DNA of 6,535 nt from Candidatus Hydrogenedentota bacterium (GTDB lineage Bacteria > Hydrogenedentota > Hydrogenedentia > Hydrogenedentales > SLHB01). Positions within the stretch are counted from its first letter, which is position 1. The number at the start of each line of letters is the position of its first letter. The DNA is taken from positions 1 to 6,535 of the forward strand of contig PUOI01000445.1 in assembly GCA_003552765.1 (NCBI GenBank), in the 5' to 3' direction. Shown here in pieces: positions 1 to 5,111 of the stretch. The position numbers and the translations under genes are program-made. Below the pieces are notes generated by a model. The model saw only the letters and a list, made by a program, of their open reading frames with translations. It did not search any database and was not told where the DNA came from.

Positions 1-112
1 CATCGTATATCAATTAAATCAGTTATGCGTCTCTTTGCTCACTTAGCGAAGTACCGGCCAGTATAGAGGACTTCTCTACTTCGGGCAAAACACACAGCAT
101 AGTACAGAAGTG

Positions 113-140
113 TTGACACGCAGAGTAAGGTATGTTAATT
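113..140 (+). promoter_or_regulatory. Possible sigma-70-like promoter
   Basis: TTGACA at 113-118 is a perfect -35 consensus. The best -10 candidate at usable spacing is TTAATT at 135-140 (16-nt spacer), which matches TATAAT at only three of six positions. It points toward the pseudopilin gene and would give a leader of roughly 170 nt. The weak -10 makes this tentative. Confidence 0.28.
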
Positions 141-299
141 TGGGTCTATCTGGAGTGGAACACGGCGCGAGATTTTGGAGGAGATGGCCCGCGGCAAGAG
201 AGGGCTCGCCCCCCGCAGCGAACCAAGCAGGTGCGGACGGTAACGCAAAGGTAAACCCAGATTCAGTAGACCCAGACTCAATGGAAATCGAGATTGACT

Positions 300-305
300 A
301 AGGAG
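300..305 (+). promoter_or_regulatory. Shine-Dalgarno for the pseudopilin gene
   Basis: AAGGAG lies 14 nt upstream of the ATG at 320, a somewhat long spacing. It supports that ATG because the protein read from there begins with a short basic leader directly before a prepilin cleavage motif. Confidence 0.6.
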
Positions 306-319
306 ACACAACCTAGACC

Positions 320-1432
320 ATGTATACAAGCAGGAAAGCCAGAGGGTTCACCCTCATTGAGTTGTTGGTGGTGATTGCCATCATTGGTATCCTGGCGGCG
401 ATTCTGCTGCCGGCCCTGGCCCGGGCGCGCGAGGCGGCGCGGCGCGCAAGCTGCGCGAACAACCTGCGCCAGTTCGGCCAGATCTTCGCGATGTACGCCA
501 ACGAGAGCCAGGGCGAGATGTATCCCCGGGGCCAGAACGTGAATATTCAGTGGTCCAGTAACGCGGGCTTCGCGGGGGAGGCCATGTACCCGGATTACTG
601 GACGGACATCAACATCAAGGTGTGTCCGTCGGATCCCCGGACGTTCATGAGCGACATGACGGGGTTTGACGAGGACCTAGGACAGCAGTTCCAAGAGATA
701 ACCCAATACCAACAGCAACAAGGCATCTCCAATGAACCGGCCTGTGAGCGGGTCAGGGCGGCGTATTTGTCCACGGCGGTCTCGTATCTGTACGTGGGGT
801 ACGCCACGCGCACGATATCGCAGCTGGTCGATGTCCTCAACTACTGGGCCTGGTATCCGCACTGGACGGATTTCGCCGGCACAGTTGTTGACGACGCAGA
901 TACGGTTCAGGCTTGCGGAGCGCCGGGAGAATGGCCGCGGGTAGAGACCTTCGAGGACCGCGGGCTTTCGGACTTCAACATAGGCGAAGGCCCGGATGGA
1001 CGCATTCCCATCGGAGTCGGCGGTCATGTGGAGATCCACACGGACCAGTACTACTTGGACGATGACGGCTCGTATCTGCCAAGCACGTATTCCCGCTTGC
1101 GCGACGGGATCGAGCGGTTTTTCATCACGGATATCAACAATCCGGGTGCGGGCGCCGAGGCGCAAAGCAGCATCGCCGTGATGTTCGACACGTGGAGCAC
1201 GGGCGGCCAGTCCGAGTTTCAAGGCGAGGTGTGGGGCGAGGGCGATCCGGGCATGACGAACTTCAACCACACGCCCGGCGGCAGCAATGTGCTCTTCATG
1301 GACGGTCATGTGGAGTTCATTCGTTTTGACGAAGCATACCCCATTCAATGGCTTCAGCCGGAAGAAGAGTATCCCAACGTGATGGGCACGCAGGCGCATA
1401 ACCTGTTGCCGTTCATCGCGGGCTTCGGATGA
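320..1432 (+). CDS. DUF1559-type pseudopilin-like protein with prepilin N-terminus
   Basis: A 370-residue protein. It starts with a nine-residue basic leader ending in Gly9, then FTLIELLVV, the site where prepilin peptidase cuts and N-methylates. Glu14 is the conserved Glu5 of the mature protein. A hydrophobic helix (about 15-31) is followed by an Arg/Ala-rich amphipathic stretch and a SCANNLRQ segment at about 63-70, typical of the DUF1559 (SBP_bac_10-like) family common in PVC bacteria. The C-terminus carries the family's histidine and DG hallmark: His317, then [13 protein letters not shown] with Asp328-Gly329. The spacing here is ten residues rather than the usual nine. After processing it should sit in the inner membrane with its C-terminal domain outside, perhaps as a subunit of a type II secretion or pilus-like fibre. 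The partners and biological role of this family are largely unknown. The gene stands alone and is followed by a stem-loop. The family call is firm and the role is not. Confidence 0.9.
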   Translation: MYTSRKARGFTLIELLVVIAIIGILAAILLPALARAREAARRASCANNLRQFGQIFAMYANESQGEMYPRGQNVNIQWSSNAGFAGEAMYPDYWTDINIKVCPSDPRTFMSDMTGFDEDLGQQFQEITQYQQQQGISNEPACERVRAAYLSTAVSYLYVGYATRTISQLVDVLNYWAWYPHWTDFAGTVVDDADTVQACGAPGEWPRVETFEDRGLSDFNIGEGPDGRIPIGVGGHVEIHTDQYYLDDDGSYLPSTYSRLRDGIERFFITDINNPGAGAEAQSSIAVMFDTWSTGGQSEFQGEVWGEGDPGMTNFNHTPGGSNVLFMDGHVEFIRFDEAYPIQWLQPEEEYPNVMGTQAHNLLPFIAGFG

Positions 1433-1449
1433 TCCGCCCCTCTCTGTTA

Positions 1450-1495
1450 GGAACGCCGGGGCGGGCGTTCCCTCTTGCGAACGTCCGCCCCGTTT
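1450..1495 (+). terminator. Stem-loop terminator with a competing alternative hairpin
   Basis: A 13-bp stem pairs 1458-1470 (GGGGCGGGCGTTC) with 1479-1491 (GAACGTCCGCCCC), with one G-T wobble and an 8-nt loop. GTTTC follows, so the U tract is weak. A second, mutually exclusive 8-bp hairpin pairs GGAACGCC (1450-1457) with GGCGTTCC (1464-1471). It probably ends the pseudopilin transcript, and the overlap resembles an anti-terminator/terminator pair. Confidence 0.6.
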
Positions 1496-1514
1496 CAAGG
1501 TTAACCGGCATAGT

Positions 1515-1528
1515 GTGGTTGCAACCAC
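1515..1528. promoter_or_regulatory. Perfect 14-bp palindrome upstream of the Ig-like gene
   Basis: GTGGTTGCAACCAC reads identically on both strands. It ends 12 nt before the GGAAGGAG ribosome-binding site of the next gene. It could be an operator for a dimeric DNA-binding protein. A mRNA hairpin is less likely, because a perfect palindrome leaves no loop unless central pairs open. No regulator is visible in the window. Confidence 0.4.
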
Positions 1529-1540
1529 GGAACACAATTG

Positions 1541-1548
1541 GGAAGGAG
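1541..1548 (+). promoter_or_regulatory. Ribosome-binding site that sets the start of the Ig-like gene
   Basis: GGAAGGAG sits 7 nt before the ATG at 1556, which is ideal spacing. The frame stays open back to a TTG at 1538, but that start would place this site inside the coding sequence and add residues ahead of a classical signal peptide. The ATG is therefore preferred. Confidence 0.8.
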
Positions 1549-1555
1549 TAGAGCA

Positions 1556-2989
1556 ATGAAGAAGAGATGCAGGATTAGCACGATTGCCGCGGCAGGGTTG
1601 AGCGTGGCGTTTGCCCTGGGCATGGCGTTTGGGGCGGGTGCGCAACCCGACGAGGGCGAATGGCTCGAGGTGGTCACCACGTTTGCTGATGATACGTGGA
1701 GCGTGGATTCACCGGAAGGCTTCGAGATTATCGGCACCGACAGCAGCTGGGGCGATAGCCCGGCGAACTATATTCAGGCCGCCTTTGACCAGGACTTCGA
1801 GACGTTTTTCGATGCGCCCACGGGTGATCCGGCCTGGCTAGGGTTGGACCTCGGGCCTGGGCTGGGCAGGAGGATCACGGGCATTCGGTATGCGCCGCGT
1901 GACGGCCACGAAGACCGCGGTGTGGGGGCCACGATTCAAGGCGCCAACGAAGCGGACCTCGGCGACGCCGAGGTGCTGCTAACCCTCGAAGAGGAGCAAT
2001 CCTCCGGTGAGTGGAGCACGTTCAATATCGATCACGATGACTACTTCCGCTACGTGTTCTACGAAGGCCCGGACGATGCCCACACGGATATCTCGGGCAT
2101 CGAGTTCTACGGCGAAGAGCCGCCCCCGCTGGTGGTGACCACGCCGGACGAATTGGTGACCGTGGGCGAAGGCGCCGACGTTACGCTCGGTCCCGTGGAA
2201 GTCCACGATGAGTGGGCGGACGAGGCGGAAATCGAGTGGTACTATGCGATGGGCACGGGCGATGAAGAGCTTCTTGGCACGGGGACCACATGGCAGATCA
2301 GCGATACGTCGTCCGATGACGAGGGGATCTACACCGCCGTGGTGAGTCATCCCATGTTCGAGGATGACGAAGAGTTCGAGGTTGAACTCGTCGTGAGCAT
2401 TGTCACGAGCCCCCCCGAGGATCAGGAGGAACTTCTCGGCAGTGATGCCCTGTTCAGCGTAACGGCCATTGATGGCGCGACGTTTGAATGGTTCTTCGAG
2501 GGTGAATCCATTAGCGAGCAACGGATCCTGGTTATCGAGGACATCACCGTGGACGACTATGGCACGTACACGGTCGAGGTTCGGCATGAAGACTACACGG
2601 ACGAGGAATGGCAAGCCGAACTCAGGGCGCCCGATCTCGTTGAGATAGCGCCTGACCCCGTGGTGGGTGTACGGGAAGGCGAGGAGGTGACGCTTGGACC
2701 AGCGCTGGTGTACTCCGACTTTGAAGCCGACGCCACCTATTCGTGGATATTCGAGGGCACGGAAGTCAGCACGGATCCCGAGCACGTCATCACGGATGTG
2801 GCCCGCGAGGATGAAGGCGTTTACACGCTAACCGTGGGTCATCCCAGTTTCCCGTTCGACGAGGAGTTCGAGGTTGAAGTGTTGATTCCCCCGTTCGCCC
2901 CGGCGGCCGGCGGTCTTGGCTTGGGCGTGTTGGCGGGCGCGTTCGCTCTGCTCGGCGGCGCCTACGGCATCCGGCGGATGCGGAAGTAA
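1556..2989 (+). CDS. Secreted discoidin/Ig-like repeat protein with C-terminal anchor
   Basis: A 477-residue protein that I recognise only by its parts. MKKRCR plus a hydrophobic stretch form a Sec signal peptide, likely cut at AGA/QP after Ala29. Residues about 50-188 resemble the F5/8 type C (discoidin) fold: AAFDQDFETFF, WLGLDLG, ITGIRYAPR and a closing GIEFYGEE strand. Three Ig-like domains follow (about 190-281, 282-361, 362-443), each with a core Trp and a D-x-G-x-Y-T strand. They have no cysteines; the only one in the protein is in the signal peptide. Domains 1 and 3 are the most alike (VTLGP near the start, DEEFEVE at the end), which suggests duplication. The tail from Pro445 is PPFAPAAGG, then a Gly/Ala/Leu transmembrane helix and RRMRK. 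That layout fits a PEP-CTERM-like sorting signal or a plain membrane anchor, but it is not a canonical motif. The protein is very acidic. It is probably a surface adhesin or glycan-binding protein, which is an inference. Confidence 0.82.
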   Translation: MKKRCRISTIAAAGLSVAFALGMAFGAGAQPDEGEWLEVVTTFADDTWSVDSPEGFEIIGTDSSWGDSPANYIQAAFDQDFETFFDAPTGDPAWLGLDLGPGLGRRITGIRYAPRDGHEDRGVGATIQGANEADLGDAEVLLTLEEEQSSGEWSTFNIDHDDYFRYVFYEGPDDAHTDISGIEFYGEEPPPLVVTTPDELVTVGEGADVTLGPVEVHDEWADEAEIEWYYAMGTGDEELLGTGTTWQISDTSSDDEGIYTAVVSHPMFEDDEEFEVELVVSIVTSPPEDQEELLGSDALFSVTAIDGATFEWFFEGESISEQRILVIEDITVDDYGTYTVEVRHEDYTDEEWQAELRAPDLVEIAPDPVVGVREGEEVTLGPALVYSDFEADATYSWIFEGTEVSTDPEHVITDVAREDEGVYTLTVGHPSFPFDEEFEVEVLIPPFAPAAGGLGLGVLAGAFALLGGAYGIRRMRK

Positions 2990-3032
2990 CGCCTAACCTG
3001 CCCGATAGGCAGCGTTTATGGAAGTGAGAGAT

Positions 3033-3072
3033 AACCCGCTGGGCCAAGGACTTCGCCTTGGCCCGGCGGGTT
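3033..3072 (+). terminator. Strong hairpin after the Ig-like gene
   Basis: A 17-bp stem pairs 3033-3049 (AACCCGCTGGGCCAAGG) with 3056-3072, with a single T-G wobble and the loop ACTTCG. It starts 43 nt after the stop codon. No T tract follows, so it may be a transcript 3'-end stabiliser or a terminator that works without a U run. Confidence 0.7.
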
Positions 3073-3138
3073 CCATGATTGCGGCGGGAGCTGGGCGGCG
3101 GGCGCGGGCGGGAAAGGTGCTACACGCCACAGTCGGTA

Positions 3139-3360
3139 CACTAGTACTTCGTCAGCCCTTAATTTGTGGATACCCCGGTTGCGTTGGACGTAGCCTAACA
3201 TGCTGTCAAAATCAAATCCATCCCGGAGGGATGATAGCTGGTAGCCGGGGGTTGAGACCGCGTGCGATAGCATGCGGGCGATACCCCCGGAGTCAGAACC
3301 CCACCCATCGACCCCTTTAGGGGTCGCAGAATCTTTGTGAACGTGGCGGCTGCGACTCCT
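3139..3360 (+). repeat. Three-hairpin element, copy A
   Basis: It begins CACTAGTACTTCGTCAG and runs through AATTTGTGGATACCCCGG. Three hairpins follow. H1 is CATCCC/GGGATG with a GGA loop (3219-3233). H2 has the outer stem CCGGGGGT/ACCCCCGG (3245-3252 with 3283-3290) around the inner stem CCGCGTGC/GCATGCGG (3258-3265 with 3270-3277). H3 is CGACCCC/GGGGTCG (3309-3326). An alternative 11-bp stem, AGGGGTCGCAG (3319-3329) with CTGCGACTCCT (3350-3360), competes with H3. Similarity to the other copies stops after 3360, so this may be a truncated copy. Confidence 0.8.
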
Positions 3361-3398
3361 GCCGACGAGTTTTTGGAACATGCGTTAGGTATCAGAGC

Positions 3399-3493
3399 GC
3401 CCCTACCGTCATCCCCTCGAAAGCGGGGATCCAAATCCCAAGGGCAGCACGCACCCTGTGGATCCCCGCTTTCGAGGGTTTGACGGTAGGGGC
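3399..3493. repeat. dRS3-like inverted repeat (MITE-like)
   Basis: Two 34-nt arms, 3399-3432 and 3460-3493, are inverted copies of each other with two mismatches and are separated by 27 nt. Each arm holds a short palindrome: ATCCCCTCGAAAGCGGGGAT on the left and its counterpart on the right. The pattern ATCCCC-N8-GGGGAT resembles the Neisseria dRS3 core ATTCCC-N8-GGGAAT and the related repeats seen in many bacteria. It encodes no transposase. It lies between copies A and B of the three-hairpin element. Confidence 0.75.
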
Positions 3494-3543
3494 TGGGGCA
3501 TCTTCAGAATTGTCGGTAGCCTCTGTTCTTGGCGGTGACGTAG

Positions 3544-3584
3544 CACGGGCTTCCAGCTCGTGATTCATGGCCTGGAAGGCCATG
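3544..3584. repeat. Paired-hairpin repeat
   Basis: Two hairpins stand 3 nt apart. CACGGGC/GCTCGTG (3544-3550 with 3556-3562, one wobble) has a TTCCA loop. CATGGCCT/AGGCCATG (3566-3573 with 3577-3584) is perfect with a GGA triloop. Similar tandem hairpins are, from memory, common REP-like intergenic repeats in Planctomycetota and Verrucomicrobiota. Their reverse-strand translation contains ELEARATS. Confidence 0.55.
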
Positions 3585-3626
3585 CCACCTCTTGGCGCGT
3601 TCACTTCGGCGGTCAACAGGTTTGCT

Positions 3627-3893
3627 CCACTAGTGCCTCTTCAGGCCGTAATTTGTTGACAATGCGGCGTTGCGTCCCACGATTGGCTCCGGTTGGAATT
3701 CACATGGAACGCTGCACCCTTGTCTCCACGCGTGGGTGAATACCTTAACGAACCCAGAGGGGTCACAGATAGTAGCCTGGGGTTGAAGCGCGCGCAGCGC
3801 GCGATACCCCAGGATCGCAAGCCCAGTCCGACGACCCCGGTAGGGGTCGCAGAACTTTTGTGCATGCAGCTGCTGCGACCCCTAAAGGGGTCG
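3627..3893 (+). repeat. Three-hairpin element, copy B
   Basis: It starts CCACTAGTGCCTCTTCAG, matching the start of copy A, and continues to GTAATTTGTTGAC. Its middle section (about 3675-3750) is diverged. H1 is reduced to ACCC/GGGT around AGA (3752-3763). H2 has the outer stem CCTGGGGT/ACCCCAGG (3776-3783 with 3806-3813) and the inner stem GCGCGC/GCGCGC (3788-3793 with 3797-3802). H3 is CGACCCCGG/TAGGGGTCG (3832-3849). The H2-H3 gap is 18 nt, the same as in copy A. Its tail is shared with copy C, which runs the other way. Confidence 0.75.
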
Positions 3894-4045
3894 ATGGGTG
3901 GTGGGGCTTTGGTTTCCGGGGGTATCGCCCGCGGCCTCAACCCCCGGCTACCAGCTGTCATCCCTACGGGATGGATTTGATGCATGGCAGGCTAAGTCAG
4001 ACGTAACCGGGGTATCCACAAATTGAGGGTTGAGAAGGTACTGGT
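3842..4045 (-). repeat. Three-hairpin element, copy C (inverted)
   Basis: Read on the minus strand it repeats the layout of copy A. On the plus strand, H3 is CGACCCCTAAAGGGGTCG (3876-3893). H2 is CCGGGGGT/ACCCCCGG (3916-3923 with 3940-3947) around GCC-CGC-GGC (3927-3935). H1 is CATCCC-TAC-GGGATG (3959-3973). The outer end is the reverse of copy A's AATTTGTGGATACCCCGGTT (about 4005-4024). B and C meet tail to tail and share 3842-3893, including an 11-bp stem (3842-3852 with 3873-3883). A and C together therefore form a large imperfect inverted repeat. Confidence 0.8.
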
Positions 4046-4068
4046 AACAGCTCACGAAAGCGTGTGAG

Positions 4069-4081
4069 GCGCTGAAAGCGC
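4069..4081. repeat. Short hairpin GCGCT/AGCGC
   Basis: A 5-bp stem with a GAA triloop. It lies between copy C and the next palindromic element, in a stretch (4051-4092) that also has an imperfect CTCACG/CGTGTGAG fold and a GCTTG/CAAGC fold that overlaps it. It may be part of the 4102-4229 element or a separate repeat remnant. Confidence 0.4.
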
Positions 4082-4101
4082 TTGAGCAAGCCGCCTGGGA
4101 C

Positions 4102-4229
4102 AAGCTAAGCGCAGCCCCAGGGTAGGATGTCCTCCCGCATGTCCGTCCTGAAGGGACGGAACAAACGCTCGGTTCGGTCCCTTTAGGACCGTTCGTAAGG
4201 AGCGTGTTACGTGGGGCTGCGCTACGCTT
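4102..4229. repeat. Palindromic element with 18-nt inverted ends
   Basis: The ends 4102-4119 and 4212-4229 are inverted copies matching at 16 of 18 positions, with a perfect 12-nt core AGCGCAGCCCCA/TGGGGCTGCGCT. Inside are two hairpins: TCCGTCC/GGACGGA (4142-4160) and CGGTCC/GGACCG (4175-4191), both with 5-nt loops. Right of the element, CGCGCC/GGCGCG forms a 6-bp triloop hairpin at 4249-4263. There is no coding sequence. It fits a small non-autonomous element or a REP-like unit. Confidence 0.65.
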
Positions 4230-4412
4230 GCGCCACGCTACTTGCTATCGCGCCTCCGGCGCGTCTTCGGCTCACCACCCTGCGTCAAGCGCACTTTATC
4301 TGAGCCGTTCCCATGAAATCCGCGCATTTCCCAAGCGCCCCACCTGCATGCATGATAACAACCCACACCAATCGTCAGGCCCGAGCTACGAGCTATGGGG
4401 CGGCGATTAGCG

Positions 4413-5111
4413 TTAGCCAGCGGATGGCTCCGCGGCGTCCTCGTAGGCTTCGCCTTCGTGGAGGTGGATGTTGCGGTGGGCTTGTGTAGCGAGGGATGCC
4501 TCGTGGGTCACGAGCACCAGCGTGAGGCCTTCTTCGGTGTTGAGTTTCCAGAGGAGTTCAATGATCCCCTCGCCCGTGCGTTCGTCAAGGTTGCCGGTGG
4601 GCTCATCGGCCAACACCACGGACGGCCGATTGAACAGCGCCCGGCCGATAGCCACCCGCTGCTGCTCGCCGCCGCTGAGTTGGCCCGGTTTGTGTTCCAG
4701 CCGGTCGGATAGCCCCACGAGGTCAAGGAGATACTCCGCCCGTTCCCGGCATTCGCGCCGGGCATATCCTTGGGCCAACGCCGGCATCATGAGGTTCTCT
4801 ATAGCGGTGAACTCGGGCAGAAGGTGGTAGAACTGGAAGACGAAGCCGATCTCCTTGCCGCGAATGTGGTTGATCGCCTGCCGTCCCAAACTGCTCAGCG
4901 CCTTGCCGCGGAACAGCACCTCGCCGCTGGTGGGCCGGTCGAGCGTGCCGATGATGTGCAGCAGGGTGCTTTTCCCTACGCCCGACGGCCCCACGATGGT
5001 GACGATTTCCTTGTCGTGGACCTCCAGATTGATCCCCTGGAGGATGTGCAGTTCGCGTTCGCCATCGACGAAGCTCTTGCACACGTTGCGGCATTCGATG
5101 GTCTTATTCAT
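4413..5111 (-). CDS. lolD: Lipoprotein-releasing system ATPase LolD
   Basis: A 232-residue ABC ATPase, the usual LolD length. It hydrolyses ATP on the cytoplasmic face to drive the LolC/E permease, which lifts mature lipoproteins out of the inner membrane and hands them to LolA. All motifs are intact: Walker A GPSGVGKST (41-49), Q-loop Gln93 in FQFYHLLPEFTA, signature LSGGEQQR (145-152), Walker B VVLADEP with Asp169-Glu170, D-loop NLD (174-176) and switch His203 in VTHE. The FQFYHLLPEFTA stretch is characteristic of the LolD/MacB branch, and the adjacent permease supports LolD. The ATG at 5111 overlaps the end of the permease gene by 8 nt, so translation is probably coupled. Two in-frame stops close the gene (TAA, one codon, TAA). 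The related MacB and FtsE families are less likely given the neighbours. Confidence 0.94.
   Translation of the reverse strand: MNKTIECRNVCKSFVDGERELHILQGINLEVHDKEIVTIVGPSGVGKSTLLHIIGTLDRPTSGEVLFRGKALSSLGRQAINHIRGKEIGFVFQFYHLLPEFTAIENLMMPALAQGYARRECRERAEYLLDLVGLSDRLEHKPGQLSGGEQQRVAIGRALFNRPSVVLADEPTGNLDERTGEGIIELLWKLNTEEGLTLVLVTHEASLATQAHRNIHLHEGEAYEDAAEPSAG

Larger units (their letters stand above)
1..319. other. Upstream leader region without a supported gene
   Basis: The first 150 bases or so are visibly more AT-rich than the rest of the window, as expected for promoter DNA. No convincing coding region is present. A GTG-started frame at 110-301 has no recognisable protein features. A 19-codon frame at 184-243 has a GGAGGAG touching its ATG, which leaves no normal spacing. 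A near-direct repeat (ACCCAGATTCA then ACCCAGACTCA) lies at about 255-282. The region ends in the Shine-Dalgarno of the pseudopilin gene. Confidence 0.5.
2990..4412. other. Gene-free repeat mosaic between convergent operons
   Basis: This 1.4-kb gap separates the 3' end of the Ig-like gene from the 3' end of lolD. Short open frames occur on both strands, but they run across palindromes and look like the repeat-encoded peptides often misannotated as proteins (MDPRFRGDD and WIPAFEGMT, for example). It contains the terminator hairpin at 3033-3072, three copies of one structured element (3139-3360, 3627-3893, 3842-4045), a dRS3-like inverted repeat (3399-3493), a pair of adjacent hairpins (3544-3584) and a fourth palindromic element (4102-4229). 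Positions 3073-3138 are a GC-rich stretch in which I see nothing. From 4264 to 4412 I see no gene and no clear terminator for the minus-strand operon. Confidence 0.8.

Noticed and set aside
184..243. 19-codon frame directly after GGAGGAG
   Set aside because: The SD-like sequence touches the ATG with no spacing, and the peptide has no leader-peptide feature such as a run of one amino acid.
110..301. GTG-started 63-codon frame upstream of the pseudopilin gene
   Set aside because: No good SD, no protein-like features, and it overlaps the likely promoter -35 box and leader.
677..1645. 322-codon minus-strand frame antisense to the pseudopilin gene
   Set aside because: It is antisense to a protein with clear family motifs. 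Its composition (rich in Arg, His, Val and Ala) is what GC-rich antisense frames give.
1979..2785. 268-codon minus-strand frame opposite the Ig-like gene
   Set aside because: Shadow of a real gene with a signal peptide, SD and repeated domain motifs. The reverse product has no recognisable domain.
3033..3072. tRNA or other small RNA gene after the Ig-like gene
   Set aside because: It is a single long hairpin with no cloverleaf or anticodon arm, better explained as a terminator-type stem.
3018..3985. Several short frames of 70-120 codons on both strands in the repeat region
   Set aside because: They cross palindromes and their peptides (MDPRFRGDD, WIPAFEGMT, PRLPAVIPTG) are typical translations of repeats, with no SD.
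3139..4045. CRISPR array
   Set aside because: The repeats are long, only three, in mixed orientation and unevenly spaced, and no cas gene is present.
4043..4054. GGTAACAGCTCA, resembling a conserved 23S rRNA string
   Set aside because: Only about 12 nt match from memory and the flanks do not continue the rRNA sequence, so this is chance.
4204..4410. 68-codon plus-strand frame before the lolD 3' end
   Set aside because: It starts inside the inverted end of a palindromic element and runs over a GC hairpin, with no domain or SD support.
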